Source of the DNA: Rhodobacteraceae bacterium IMCC1335
GTDB taxonomy: Bacteria; Pseudomonadota; Alphaproteobacteria; Rhodobacterales; Rhodobacteraceae
Length of the DNA: 64,000 bases
Assembly: GCA_039640495.1 (NCBI GenBank)
Contig: CP046864.1
Span: 124,001 to 188,000 of the forward strand
Direction of reading: 5' to 3'
Each line of letters starts with the position of its first letter. Position 1 is the first letter of the stretch. The translations under genes and the position numbers were made by a program. Below are positions 15,932 to 25,445 of this stretch, in pieces. The notes under the pieces are model-generated. The model saw only the letters and a list, made by a program, of their open reading frames with translations. It had not been told where the DNA came from and made no database searches.

Positions 15932-16960
15932 TTATTTTACGTCTAAGCCCATTGATTTATAGACGTCACGATATTGCCCGATCGCTGCATTGATCATTTC
16001 AATCGCCCCATCTGTATCGCGATAGCTGTCAATCACAGTCATGAACTTGCTCTCGTTATAGGCTTGATAGCTGTCTTCACAATAGGCGCGCTGAAAGGCC
16101 CATTTCAACCAGTCAACGCGATCGGCAGGTGCATCTTTATGCACGTAAAAGCCGCGAAAACGCAAAAGAGGTTCAAAATCCATACCCATTTCGACATGCG
16201 TTGGCACATCAGCAAATGCGGCGGGGCGTTCGTTGAACACGGTTAGGATTGGCTTGAAATTGCCCGCATCCAGAAAGTTGCGCACATCGCCTGGTTGTTC
16301 GAACAAAGCATCCACTTGGCCACCCAAAAGCGCGCCATAGCGCGGGGCTCCTTTGTCAAATGAGATCTGCTGGATCTGCATGTCTGAGGCATCGGTGATA
16401 AATTTCATGATCACCCGTTCCATCGAGCCTTCTTTTGACACGTTGGCGATGGTTGCTTTGCCATCCTGAGCCTGAACCCATGCCACAAAGCTGGGCCAAT
16501 CGGTGAAGCGTGTTTCATTGCTTCGAATATATACTTGCGAGAAGGTAACTTGTGAAATCACCAATGGAATCAGATCAACTGCTGGATTTGGTTTGCTCGA
16601 ATCCAGCGCATGGGCTGAGGATGCATCATCAATATGTTCAAGAACCGTGTAACCATCAGCAGGCGCTGACATATAGGCGGTCATACCAACCGTGCCGGAT
16701 CCGCCTGGTTTGTGATCGCGGTTGATATTGACTGATGTCAAACCGGTGACCGCTTCGGCCATTGCAGCTGCAACTTGGCCCGATCCACCACCAGGACCAT
16801 AGGGAACCACCATGGTTAAAGCCCGCTCGGGAAAGCCACCGGGCTTGGCCATGCTGGCCTCGCTGACCCGGCATTCACCGGCAAAGCCCAAACTTGCCAT
16901 ACCGGTTAAGGCAGACGCGGTGAGGGCAATAGACAGCGTTTTTTTGAGTGTTATCTTCAT
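15932..16960 (-). CDS. Tripartite tricarboxylate transporter periplasmic binding protein (TctC family)
   Basis: A 342-residue secreted solute-binding protein with a clear Sec signal peptide (MKITLKKTLSIALTASALTG, cleaved near GFAGE). The TctC/Bug core starts at ALTMVVPYGPGGGSGQVAAA, the loop that binds a carboxylate between two water-bridged beta turns. GGSGTVGMTAYMSAPADGYT follows, and later the family segment GALLGGQVDALFEQPGDVRN. The ribosome binding site AGGAGGAGGAAAT is the strongest in the window, as expected for an abundant binding protein. It is the first gene of the minus-strand operon tctC-tctB-tctA-sauS-sauT-tauE. Extra cysteines near residues 30 and 255 are present, without obvious meaning. 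Confidence 0.9.
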   Translation of the reverse strand: MKITLKKTLSIALTASALTGMASLGFAGECRVSEASMAKPGGFPERALTMVVPYGPGGGSGQVAAAMAEAVTGLTSVNINRDHKPGGSGTVGMTAYMSAPADGYTVLEHIDDASSAHALDSSKPNPAVDLIPLVISQVTFSQVYIRSNETRFTDWPSFVAWVQAQDGKATIANVSKEGSMERVIMKFITDASDMQIQQISFDKGAPRYGALLGGQVDALFEQPGDVRNFLDAGNFKPILTVFNERPAAFADVPTHVEMGMDFEPLLRFRGFYVHKDAPADRVDWLKWAFQRAYCEDSYQAYNESKFMTVIDSYRDTDGAIEMINAAIGQYRDVYKSMGLDVK

Positions 16961-17474
16961 TATTTCCTCCTCCTATTGATTTGATCGTATTTTTTTATTG
17001 TCGATCATGAAAACAATGGTGCCTCTGGGGCCCTATATGTCAACAAAAAAGCCTCTTTATACGTTATGCAAAATGAAAGAAGTTTTTTAAATAAATGCAT
17101 TTCTATACTGTTGTGATACTTTATCGTCATATCATTTTATGGTTTAAATCCTTCAAGGCGGTCATCTGCGCAGCTGCCTTTGGACCTTTTCAAGCTTGCG
17201 TACTGTCCGTGCAGGGCCGCCATTTTGCCAAGATAGACTGACGCATATTCATGTTTTGAGGCTTTTTTCATTCAACCTTAGATATGTTTGCGCTTCTAGC
17301 AAATGCTTTGAAACCGATTTTGGGCGCGTCAAATGATCATACAGAAATCAATATTTTTGAGCCATGCTAGCGCAATGGCGGAGCTTGAAAAAATACTGCT
17401 TGCAGCGCGGGACCGATTTGGCGTTAAGATAGTGGGTCTGGTAAAGTCTCAAGCCGCGTCATAGGAGAGTCCAT
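16961..17474. promoter_or_regulatory. upstream region of the tctC operon
   Basis: No gene is evident in these 514 bases. Reading towards tctC (minus strand) there is a TTGACA at 17043-17038 as a possible -35 element, without a clear -10. An inverted repeat TGATCG (16982-16987)/CGATCA (17002-17007) lies just upstream of the ribosome binding site and could be an operator. The part at 17161-17460 looks featureless apart from a 29-codon frame that I do not support. Confidence 0.35.
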
Positions 17475-17759
17475 ATGCGTGCAGAATTCAGCCTTGAAAA
17501 TGACCGATATTTTCTTGGGCGGTGCAGGTTAAAGCGCCGGCTGCAGATGAAAACTATCTGCAACGTTCGGCGGCCACAGAGACAAAATTGTTTACAATGG
17601 ATAAAAGCTGCAAGGGGCTTTTGCCGCGCTATTCTGGGCAAAAAGATGGGCCCGATGCCACGAAACTTTAATGGTGTTTTGCTGCGCTGGTTGGATCTTC
17701 CTCAAATCTTTGTATGGGCGAAGGATCGCTCGTTTAATGCTCCGGCTGCGCCAGCCTGA
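17475..17759 (+). CDS. small hypothetical ORF directly upstream of the MttB-like gene
   Basis: A 94-codon frame that starts with ATG seven bases after a good AGGAG site and ends in a TGATG junction, sharing one base with the start of the MttB-like gene. That architecture suggests a coupled leader or accessory peptide. The product is basic, has no signal peptide or membrane span, and resembles nothing I recognise. Its composition (many Arg, Gln, Cys) is less protein-like than its neighbours. It may be a translated leader that couples translation, or a chance open frame. Confidence 0.3.
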   Translation: MRAEFSLENDRYFLGRCRLKRRLQMKTICNVRRPQRQNCLQWIKAARGFCRAILGKKMGPMPRNFNGVLLRWLDLPQIFVWAKDRSFNAPAAPA

Positions 17760-19258
17760 TGGTCCGCCGCTCTCGCTCATCAGCGGCCTTTAACCAGGCA
17801 GCTGCTGCACCGAATACGGTTGCACAGGGGGGAACCTGGGCGCCTTTCTCAGATCAGAGCCTTAGTAAAATTCAACAAACTGTTTTTAAAATTTTAACCG
17901 ATATAGGCGTGTCTGAAGCGCCCGATACGCTCTGCGATGTTATCATCGAGGCAGGGGGACGGTGTGAAAACGACCGGCTCTTTTATCCGCGCGATTTGTT
18001 GGAGGCCGCTGTGCAAGAGGGCCCAAAACAGGTCTTGCTGGCCGGACAAAACCCCCTGCACGATCTTAGGCTGGGCGCAAGCGCGTCTTATACAGGAACC
18101 GGGGGGGCAGCCCCGACGGTTTTGGATGATCAGAGCAAAACCTACCACCCGTCTACATTGGCAGATTTATTTTCTGCCGCCCGATTGTCCGATACGCTCA
18201 ATCATATCCATTTCTTTTCACGCTCAGTGGTGGCGCGCGATATTGAAGATCCGCTGGAATTTGATCTAGGAACCGCGGTTGCTTCGGTTTTTGGCACCTC
18301 GAAGCATGTGATGGTTGCAGCCAGTGAGGCCGCGCATGTGCCCAAAATTGCCGAGCTGTGTTATGAGATTGCCGGAGGGGAAGCCGCGTTCCGGGAGAGG
18401 CCGTTTTTGTCCTTGAATATAAATCATGCGGTACCCCCATTGCGCATGCATGCGCAAAGCATCGCCGTTATGCATGCGGCAGTGAAGGCGGGCATTCCGG
18501 TGCATTGTAATGTTTTTGGTCAATTGGGCGCGTCTAGCGCGGTCACATTGGCGGGATCGGTTGCGCAGACCTTGGCAGAAGTGTTGGCGGGTTTGGCCTT
18601 TGTGCATGCGTTAGACCCACAAGCGCCTAGAATCGCGGGGCCGCGCCCGATGATTATCGATTTGCGCAGCGGCGGCATGGCTGGCGGGGCGGGGGAACAA
18701 TCAATGGCAACCGCGATGGCCGCGCAAGCCTTGCGCGCGTGGCAGATCCCATGCTCGGTGATTGCGGGGGCAACCGATAGCAAGCTGGCTGATTTTCAAT
18801 CCGGATATGAAAAAGCCATGACGATTCAATCTGCGATGCAAAGCGGGGCCAATTTGATCACGCAGGCAGCGGGGGCGCAAGCCGCCTTGATGGGCGTGAG
18901 CTTTGCTGCCATGGTTGCGGATAATGATATGCTTGGCGCTATTTTGCGCGCCAATATTCTGCCCGAAATTTCAGAGGAGACCCTTGCCTTAGCCGCGATC
19001 GCGGATGTTGTCGCCGGCGAAGGGCATTTCTTGGGCCGGCCCGAAACCTATGCGCGCATGCGCAGTGATTTCTTATATCCTGACGTTGCGGATCGTGGAT
19101 TGATTGAAGAGTGGCACGCCAGCGATAAGCTGGATATGGGCAGCCGCGCGGCCCGGCAGGCGCGCATTCTGTTGCAAAACCATTGGCCAAAACATACCTC
19201 TCAAGCCTTGCGAGAGCGCTATCTTAAGCGCTTTGGATTGCCGCTCGGCCCGGGTTGA
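17759..19258 (+). CDS. Trimethylamine methyltransferase (MttB)-family protein, non-pyrrolysine
   Basis: A 499-residue member of the MttB superfamily. It has the usual TIM-barrel length and segments such as TGTGGAAPTVLDDQSKTYHP (about 117-136), SLNINHAVPPLRM (about 221-233) and GGMAGGAGEQSMATAMAAQAL (about 302-322). The start is a Lys/Arg/Ser-rich tail (RRSRSS), common in roseobacter homologues. No in-frame amber codon is used, so it is not the pyrrolysine enzyme of methanogens. Non-pyrrolysine relatives demethylate glycine betaine and other quaternary amines, handing the methyl group to a corrinoid protein. No corrinoid protein or MtgA-type partner lies nearby, so the substrate is open. The gene faces the cox cluster and may depend on the small frame at 17475 for translation. 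Confidence 0.75.
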   Translation: MVRRSRSSAAFNQAAAAPNTVAQGGTWAPFSDQSLSKIQQTVFKILTDIGVSEAPDTLCDVIIEAGGRCENDRLFYPRDLLEAAVQEGPKQVLLAGQNPLHDLRLGASASYTGTGGAAPTVLDDQSKTYHPSTLADLFSAARLSDTLNHIHFFSRSVVARDIEDPLEFDLGTAVASVFGTSKHVMVAASEAAHVPKIAELCYEIAGGEAAFRERPFLSLNINHAVPPLRMHAQSIAVMHAAVKAGIPVHCNVFGQLGASSAVTLAGSVAQTLAEVLAGLAFVHALDPQAPRIAGPRPMIIDLRSGGMAGGAGEQSMATAMAAQALRAWQIPCSVIAGATDSKLADFQSGYEKAMTIQSAMQSGANLITQAAGAQAALMGVSFAAMVADNDMLGAILRANILPEISEETLALAAIADVVAGEGHFLGRPETYARMRSDFLYPDVADRGLIEEWHASDKLDMGSRAARQARILLQNHWPKHTSQALRERYLKRFGLPLGPG

Positions 19259-19474
19259 GATGGCGGTTTCAAAAGGAAATAAAGGCCTTTAAACAAGCCA
19301 TTGCCTCAACCGTTTTGCTGCGCGGCCAAAAGCGTATCGCTCTGCCCTTCTCGGTCTGCTGACGCTTGAGAAATAGCGTAATTTCCATAAGGGCAACGAT
19401 TTTGGCTTACGCGTTCCAAAAGGGCTCGGCCCGCCAGTTTCGCAATTCAGGGTCTCACCGGGTGATACGTGGGA

Positions 19475-19927
19475 TTACGTTTGCTCTGGCGCATCTAAAA
19501 TTTCGGAAAACCTGGTGAAAAATTTACCCGCCAGTTTTTTCGCTGTGCTTTGCACCAACCGGTTGCCCAATTGCGCCAGTTTGCCGCCGATATCGGCTTT
19601 GGCCGCGTAAGCAAGGATGGTTTTATCCCCCTCGGCGCGCAAAGTCACATCGGCGCTGCCTTTGGCATGCCCGGCTGCACCGCCATTGCCTTTGCCGCTT
19701 AACGAAAACTTGTCCGGTGCCCCGGTTTGGTCAAGAACAACCTCACCGCTGAAGCGCGCCTTTACCGGGCCAACTTTCAAAACCACTTTGGCCTCTAAAT
19801 TGGTGTCGGAATGTTTGATCAGCTCTTCGCAGCCCGGAATACATTGCTGCAAAATTTCAGGATCATTCAGCGCCGCATAAACAGTGCTTATCGGGGCATT
19901 GATTTCGATTTCGTCGTTCAGTTCCAT
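19475..19927 (-). CDS. coxG: CoxG, SRPBCC-family CO dehydrogenase accessory protein
   Basis: A 150-residue START/SRPBCC-fold protein beginning MELNDEIEINAPISTVYAAL, with GCEEL and the conserved GPVKARFSGEV segment typical of CoxG. It closes the cox series, 202 bases after coxF. CoxG is needed for functional CO dehydrogenase and has been linked to membrane attachment and quinone transfer in other bacteria. As I recall, the CoxG of Oligotropha carboxidovorans is nearer 200 residues with a C-terminal hydrophobic tail. This protein ends soon after the SRPBCC domain (FTRFSEILDAPEQT), with no membrane anchor visible. AAGGAA lies a few bases before the ATG. Confidence 0.8.
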   Translation of the reverse strand: MELNDEIEINAPISTVYAALNDPEILQQCIPGCEELIKHSDTNLEAKVVLKVGPVKARFSGEVVLDQTGAPDKFSLSGKGNGGAAGHAKGSADVTLRAEGDKTILAYAAKADIGGKLAQLGNRLVQSTAKKLAGKFFTRFSEILDAPEQT

Positions 19928-20129
19928 GGGGGTTCCTTCGTTAGCAGCAGGGGAATTTGAGGCGCGCCAATGCGTCAGCTTGCTTCGCTGTCAGCGATAG
20001 GCGCTGTATGCGCCGCCGCATAAACTTTAAAATGATTTTCATATGAACCGCACTTTCCAGATATGATGCGCAGATGTCTGGCAGAGATCTTGCGCATAAA
20101 CAAGACATCTCAAACGCAACGTTTTGCCA

Positions 20130-20930
20130 CTAGGCATTTTGGGCCTCTCCTCGGAAGGTTTTGCGCCGCAATTTCGTCAATCCGGCCAAGATGGACAACG
20201 CAATTTCTTCGGGGGTAACCGCGCCAATATCCAAGCCCGCCGGTGCTTGCACGGCGCGCACCCGCTCTTCTGGCAATCCGCTTTCGATCAGTTTTATCGC
20301 GAGCGTCTGGTATTTTTTGCGGCTGCCAACAAAGGCTACGAACCCTTTGCTTGCGCGTAATGAGGCGCGCAGCGCTTGCAAATCGCCTTGACCTTGCGTG
20401 GCGATCACAATCGCATGGCGTTTTGTCGATGGCGATATGGCGAACCCATCAGATCGCGCGTTGCCTGAAACCGACCAATCAAATTGAGGGGCCAGCGCGG
20501 TAAGGGCCATCGCCACCGGCGAGGCGCCAAAAACAATAAGCTCTGGGCGCGGCAAGCAGGGCTCGATAAAAATATCAATCGTGCCTTTTGAAGGGCAGCC
20601 ATTGCGCGCAAAGCGAATGCCCTCGCTTTCGTCTCCATTGCTCAATCCCTTTTCTGACAGCAGGTCTTCGGGGGTGATCGAAACCAGCTGCGGAGTGTTT
20701 TCGTGAATGGCGCGCAAGACGCCTTTTGTAACCGCGCTGCGGGCGCAGCCCCCCCCGATCCAACCAAAAACAATCTGACCCTGCGCATCCAGTATAGCTT
20801 TGGCACCCGGCTTGGCCGCTGTGGCTCCGGCGGTGCGGATAATCGTGGCCAGCGCAAAGGCTTCTTGGCGCGTACGCAACCCGTCAATCGCCTCGGACAT
20901 ATCATCATCGAGCAATTCTTTGGGCATCAT
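20130..20930 (-). CDS. coxF: XdhC/CoxF-family molybdenum cofactor maturation protein
   Basis: A 266-residue protein of the XdhC/CoxI/CoxF family. The N-terminal XdhC domain has FALATIIRTAGATAAKPGAK (about 25-44), GWIGGGCARSAV with its conserved cysteine (about 56-67), and NGCPSKGTIDIFIEP. The C-terminal Rossmann-like domain includes ELIVFGASPVAMAL and AFVGSRKKYQTL, and the end reads APAGLDIGAVTPEEIALSI. Relatives bind and sulfurate or guard the molybdenum cofactor before insertion into CO or xanthine dehydrogenase. Its ATG overlaps the coxE stop by four bases. Position after coxE matches coxF of Oligotropha. Confidence 0.82.
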   Translation of the reverse strand: MMPKELLDDDMSEAIDGLRTRQEAFALATIIRTAGATAAKPGAKAILDAQGQIVFGWIGGGCARSAVTKGVLRAIHENTPQLVSITPEDLLSEKGLSNGDESEGIRFARNGCPSKGTIDIFIEPCLPRPELIVFGASPVAMALTALAPQFDWSVSGNARSDGFAISPSTKRHAIVIATQGQGDLQALRASLRASKGFVAFVGSRKKYQTLAIKLIESGLPEERVRAVQAPAGLDIGAVTPEEIALSILAGLTKLRRKTFRGEAQNA

Positions 20931-22108
20931 AGGCGGGCCAGCTCCGGTTCTAAAGTGGCAAGCTCAGCCAGTGATCCGGCAGATTTGAATCCATCAAGAT
21001 AAGGCATTGCGGCCGCCATGCCCTTGGCAATTGGCTGATAATCTTGCCAGCTTTTCAGCGGATTCAACCAAATGATTTTACAGCCACGCTTTTTGAGCTG
21101 CGCCAGCGCACCCGCCAATTGATGCGCTGGGCCCGTATCGTACCCATCGGATAAAATAAGCACCACGGTGCGCCCGTTGACGAATTTTTTTGCATAATTA
21201 CGGGCATAATAATCCAAACTTTCGCCGATTTTTGAGCCGCCTCCAAACCCGTCTGCCATCAGCGACATCCGCGTTAAGGCGCGAAACGCGTCTTTGTCGC
21301 GCATGGCTTCGCTGATCCGGATCAAGCGGGTGTGAAATAAATAGGCATCGGTGGTGGGGTCGTTGCGCATCAAACCTAGTAAAAACGCAAGAAACACTTT
21401 TGCATATACCGTCATCGAGCCAGAGACATCGCAGAGTGCAGATATTTTTAAGCTGCGTTCGGGGCGGTTTTTTCGGGCAAGCCGGATTGGCTCGCCGCCC
21501 GTTGCAAGGCTTTGACGGATAATTTTGCGAAAATGCAATTGAGCCCCTTTTTGCGCCGCGCGGCGGCGGCGCGCGCGGCGGTCTTTCAAGGCGGTGCCCA
21601 GTTTCTCGGCCAGTTCTTGGGCCTTTGCAAGATCGCTTGGTTGGATCAAAGCGCGTAAATCGGCGCGTTTTAGATTATTGGTTTTGCTGGCGATTAAACG
21701 CCCCACCCCATCGCTTTCTGCCTCGTTTTCGCCGGTCTCTGGGGTGTCGGGGGCGCCAGATGCCCCTTGATCGGTGCCCGCGGCGCGGCGCGAAGATGAC
21801 ATTTGATCAGCGTGCGAAGGTTTCTGAGCGGAGATAACTTTTGGTTTAACCCGCCCAGTATTCAACCAATAGGCGGCGAAAAGATCGTCAAACCGCGCTG
21901 CATCTTCTTTGCATCCGGTGCAGATCGCCTTTAGGGCAGCGCGGGTTTCTTGGATATGCGCCGCCGAGACATGGCTGAGACCGACCAGTGCCAAATCGGT
22001 TTCCGCCACGCCAAGGCGCAGGCCATTTTCCCGCAGATGGGCCAAAAATCCGCTCATTCTGGCGGCAGGGCCCGGATCGCGCCCAGCAAATCGGGTTACG
22101 CGGCTCAT
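20927..22108 (-). CDS. coxE: CoxE, von Willebrand factor A domain protein
   Basis: A 393-residue VWA (CoxE/YeaD-type) protein. The metal-ion-dependent adhesion site is split as usual: CDVSGSM (about residue 227), then a later Thr/Ser region, and LILSDGYDTGPAHQL (about 314). The N-terminal half is charged and carries an acidic, Ser/Gly-rich insert near residues 105-135. CoxE works with the AAA+ ATPase CoxD to assemble the CuSMoO2 active site of form I CO dehydrogenase. Both ends overlap neighbours by four bases (coxD before, coxF after), indicating tight coupling and probably fixed stoichiometry. Confidence 0.85.
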   Translation of the reverse strand: MSRVTRFAGRDPGPAARMSGFLAHLRENGLRLGVAETDLALVGLSHVSAAHIQETRAALKAICTGCKEDAARFDDLFAAYWLNTGRVKPKVISAQKPSHADQMSSSRRAAGTDQGASGAPDTPETGENEAESDGVGRLIASKTNNLKRADLRALIQPSDLAKAQELAEKLGTALKDRRARRRRAAQKGAQLHFRKIIRQSLATGGEPIRLARKNRPERSLKISALCDVSGSMTVYAKVFLAFLLGLMRNDPTTDAYLFHTRLIRISEAMRDKDAFRALTRMSLMADGFGGGSKIGESLDYYARNYAKKFVNGRTVVLILSDGYDTGPAHQLAGALAQLKKRGCKIIWLNPLKSWQDYQPIAKGMAAAMPYLDGFKSAGSLAELATLEPELARL

Positions 22109-22989
22109 GCTGCGCGCCCGGCAAGCCGCTGTGCCACTTCACGCGTGATATGGGCTTGATCGCTTTGGGTTTTTAAAAGCGTGGTCAAGCTGGCCTGCAA
22201 GGCCGCGGGGTTCGCGGTGAGATCGGCGATGCCCAGCCCCATCAGCGCTGCTGCAAAATCCAGCGTTTCGGCAATTCCAGGGATTTTTTCCAAGTCCTCT
22301 GCCCGCAGTTTTTGCACAAATCCGATGATTTGCTCCGCGAGCTTGGCTTGTATATCGGGGCATCGGCTGTTTAAAATGGCCAATTCGGTTTCCCGATCTG
22401 GATAGTCAACATAGGTGTAAAGGCAACGCCTGCGCAGCGCATCTGATAAATCGCGCGTGCCATTTGCAGTCAGAACCACAATGGGTTTACTCACCGCTTT
22501 TAATGTGCCGAGCTCTGGCACGGTGATTTGAAAATCCGCCAAAATTTCTAAAAGATAGGCTTCAAATTCTTCATCTGCGCGGTCGATCTCATCGATCAGC
22601 AATACCGGCGCTTGGGGTTGGCGAATGGCGGCCAAAAGCGGGCGTTCGAGTAAGAACTCTTCTGAAAAAATGCGCTTTTCAACCGTGGATCCGGTTTCGC
22701 CTGCTTCGGCGCTGCTGCGGATCGCCAAAAGTTGGCGTTGGTAATTCCATTCGTAAATAGCCTGCGCAGCATCCAGACCTTCATAGCATTGTAAGCGGAT
22801 GAGTTTAGTATTTTGCACCGTTGCCAACACCCGCGCCACTTCGGTTTTGCCAACGCCAGCGGCCCCTTCTAACAGGATCGGCCGTTGCAGCGAGATCGCC
22901 AAATGCAAGGCGACAGCCAAATCATCCGATGCCATATAGCCTACCTCGGCCATCGCGGTTTGCACTGCGCTAAAGCTCATTTCTGCCAT
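22105..22989 (-). CDS. coxD: CoxD, MoxR-type AAA+ ATPase
   Basis: A 294-residue AAA+ ATPase with Walker A EGAAGVGKTEVAR (about 42-54), Walker B APVLLIDEIDRADEEFE (about 116-132), sensor 1 VVLTANGTRDLSDALRRRCL and an arginine-rich sensor region. CoxD is described as the ATPase that installs sulfur and copper in the Mo-Cu active site of CO dehydrogenase. It lies 38 bases after coxL and overlaps coxE by four bases. Length matches the Oligotropha protein (about 295). Confidence 0.88.
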   Translation of the reverse strand: MAEMSFSAVQTAMAEVGYMASDDLAVALHLAISLQRPILLEGAAGVGKTEVARVLATVQNTKLIRLQCYEGLDAAQAIYEWNYQRQLLAIRSSAEAGETGSTVEKRIFSEEFLLERPLLAAIRQPQAPVLLIDEIDRADEEFEAYLLEILADFQITVPELGTLKAVSKPIVVLTANGTRDLSDALRRRCLYTYVDYPDRETELAILNSRCPDIQAKLAEQIIGFVQKLRAEDLEKIPGIAETLDFAAALMGLGIADLTANPAALQASLTTLLKTQSDQAHITREVAQRLAGRAA

Positions 22990-23027
22990 CCTCGAAAGCG
23001 GGCGGAAAAGATCCGCCCGTGCTTTGC

Positions 23028-25445
23028 TTAGTCATGCAAGCCTAAATCGTTTGCGATCTTCCAAACCCGCCAATGATCGTGGGGCATATGCGCCTGCCGC
23101 AATCCAAAGGCGCGGAAGGCATCATGCACAGCGTTTGAAAAGGCCGGAACGCCCCCCACATTCGGGCTTTCACCGACACCTTTGGCTCCGATCGGATGAT
23201 GTGGCGAGGGCGTGGTTGTATGATCGGTGGTGTAATGGGGCGTTTCCCAAGCCGTTGGCAGGAAGAAATCCATCAAGGTTCCAGTTTTCACATTGCCCAT
23301 CTCATCATAGGCGATTTCTTGGCCCATCGCGATCGCCAGCGCTTCGGTTAAACCGCCATGCACTTGGCCCTCAATAATCATCGGGTTGATCCGCGTGCCG
23401 CAATCATCCAGCGCATAAAATTGCCGGATTTCATGCTCGCCTGTATCCACATCTAATTCCATCACGCAGATATAGGCGCCAAACGGGTAGGTCATATTGG
23501 GCGGATCATAGTAGCTGACCGCCTCTAGGCCCGGTTCAAGCCCCGGTATCGCCTGATTATAGCTGGCAAACGCAATGTCTTTCATGGTTTTGAAACGCTC
23601 AGGCGCGCCCTTAACCACAAAGCGATCCACGTCAAATTCAACGTCATCATCATGCACTTCCAGCAGATAGGCTGCAATCATCTGCGCTTTGGCGCGAATC
23701 TTACGCCCCGCCATTGCGGTGGCGGCGCCGGCCACCGGCGTTGAGCGCGAGCCATAGGTGCCAAGCCCGTAGGGGGCCGTATCGGTATCGCCCTCTTCGA
23801 TGGTGATCGAGTCTGCCGGTAGGCCGATTTCTGTGGCCAGAATTTGGGCAAATGTTGTAGCATGGCCCTGCCCCTGACTGATGGTGCCAAGCCGCGCGAT
23901 GGCGGATCCCGTGGGATGAATGCGAATTTCGCAGCTGTCAAACATGCCCAGCCCCAAAATATCGCAGTTTTTGACGGGTCCGGCCCCGACAATCTCGGTG
24001 AAATGGGTCAAGCCAATTCCCAATAATTTGCGGGTTTCACCGCGCTGGAACGCGGCCACGCGCTCGCTTTGCTCTTTGCGCAGATCGTCATAGTTCACGG
24101 CTTTCAACGCTTTGTCCCAAGCCGTGTGATAATCGCCGGAATCATATTCCCAGCCCAGCGCTGAATTATACGGAAATTGATCCTTTTTGATAAAGTTGAT
24201 CCGGCGCAATTCGGCTGCATCCATGTTCAGCTCAATTGCCAAAACCTCGACCATGCGTTCGATGAAATAAGCCGCTTCCGTGACGCGGAAGGAACAGCGA
24301 TAGGCCACGCCGCCAGGGGCTTTGTTCGTGTAGACACCATCGACTACCAGATAGGCGGTGGGGATATCGTAAGACCCTGTGCAAATATTCATGAAGCCGG
24401 CTGGAAATTTGGTGGGATCTGCGCAGGCGTCAAACCCTCCGTGATCGGCTGTTGTATGACACCAGAGCCCGGTGATCTTGCCGTCTTTGGTGGCCGAAAT
24501 CTTCCCTTGCATCCAATAATCACGGGCAAAAGCCGTGGTCATCAGATTGTCCATCCGATCTTCGATCCATTTCACTGGCTGGCCAGTGACGATGGAGGCC
24601 ACAACTGAGCAGACATAGCCAGCATAAGCACCAACTTTATTGCCAAACCCGCCTCCGATATCGGGCGAGATCACGCGAATATTATGCTCTTCAATGCCCG
24701 AAATCAGCGAGACTACGGTGCGGATCGCATGCGGCGCTTGAAACGTGCCCCAAAGCGTCAGCTTGCCATTGACCTTATCCATTGAGGCCACGCAGCCGCA
24801 GGTTTCCAAGGGGCAAGGATGGGTACGATGATAATAGATCATTTCCTCAGCCACCACATCGGCTTCGGCCAGCACCTGTTCGGTTGCGTCTTTTTCACCA
24901 GCTTCCCATGTGAAGATATGGTTGTGATGCTTGCGCGGTCCATGCGCGCCATCGGCTTTTGGATCAAGATCTTCGCGCAAAACAACGTCTGACTTCAGCG
25001 CTTCAAACGGATCTGTCAGAACCGGCAGTTCTTCATATTCAACCTCGACCGCTTCGATTCCATCCGCGGCTGCAAAACGGTCTTTGGCGATGACAAACGC
25101 CACTTCCTGGCCTTGAAACAACACTTTACCATCGGCCAGGACCATTTGCTTATCGCCGGCCAAAGTGGGCATCCAATGCAGGCCCAAAGGTTCAAGATCT
25201 TTGGCTGTCAGCACCGCCAACACGCCGGGCACTTTCAAAGCGGCTTCGGTGTTTATATCCACCACGCGGGCATGCGCATAGGGTGAGCGTACAAAATCTC
25301 CCGACAGCATCCCGTCAAGTTTGATGTCATCGACATAATTGCCTTTGCCTTGGGTGAAGCGCGCATCTTCAACGCGTTTACGCGAGGATCCCATGCCTTT
25401 GAGGCTTGATTTGCGCTCTTCGCGGTCTGGAGTCATATCATTCAT
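23028..25445 (-). CDS. coxL: Form I carbon monoxide dehydrogenase large subunit (CoxL)
   Basis: An 805-residue molybdopterin subunit of the xanthine oxidase family. The decisive motif is AYRCSFR at residues 381-387, with Cys384 the copper-binding residue. This is the form I signature AYxCSFR and not the AYRGAGR of form II proteins, so this is a genuine Mo-Cu CO dehydrogenase. [14 protein letters not shown] (about 263-276) and [14 protein letters not shown] bind the cofactor, and [13 protein letters not shown] near the C-terminus carries the catalytic Glu. It oxidises CO to CO2, passing electrons through CoxS and CoxM to the respiratory chain. The ATG overlaps the coxS stop by four bases. Confidence 0.96.
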   Translation of the reverse strand: MNDMTPDREERKSSLKGMGSSRKRVEDARFTQGKGNYVDDIKLDGMLSGDFVRSPYAHARVVDINTEAALKVPGVLAVLTAKDLEPLGLHWMPTLAGDKQMVLADGKVLFQGQEVAFVIAKDRFAAADGIEAVEVEYEELPVLTDPFEALKSDVVLREDLDPKADGAHGPRKHHNHIFTWEAGEKDATEQVLAEADVVAEEMIYYHRTHPCPLETCGCVASMDKVNGKLTLWGTFQAPHAIRTVVSLISGIEEHNIRVISPDIGGGFGNKVGAYAGYVCSVVASIVTGQPVKWIEDRMDNLMTTAFARDYWMQGKISATKDGKITGLWCHTTADHGGFDACADPTKFPAGFMNICTGSYDIPTAYLVVDGVYTNKAPGGVAYRCSFRVTEAAYFIERMVEVLAIELNMDAAELRRINFIKKDQFPYNSALGWEYDSGDYHTAWDKALKAVNYDDLRKEQSERVAAFQRGETRKLLGIGLTHFTEIVGAGPVKNCDILGLGMFDSCEIRIHPTGSAIARLGTISQGQGHATTFAQILATEIGLPADSITIEEGDTDTAPYGLGTYGSRSTPVAGAATAMAGRKIRAKAQMIAAYLLEVHDDDVEFDVDRFVVKGAPERFKTMKDIAFASYNQAIPGLEPGLEAVSYYDPPNMTYPFGAYICVMELDVDTGEHEIRQFYALDDCGTRINPMIIEGQVHGGLTEALAIAMGQEIAYDEMGNVKTGTLMDFFLPTAWETPHYTTDHTTTPSPHHPIGAKGVGESPNVGGVPAFSNAVHDAFRAFGLRQAHMPHDHWRVWKIANDLGLHD

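Noticed and set aside
17759..19258. Possible pyrrolysine-containing MttB
   Set aside because: The frame has no internal amber codon and shows the non-pyrrolysine family layout.
23028..25445. Form II (CoxL-like) CO dehydrogenase homologue of unknown function
   Set aside because: The active-site loop reads AYRCSFR, the form I signature, and the full coxCMSLDEFG context is present.
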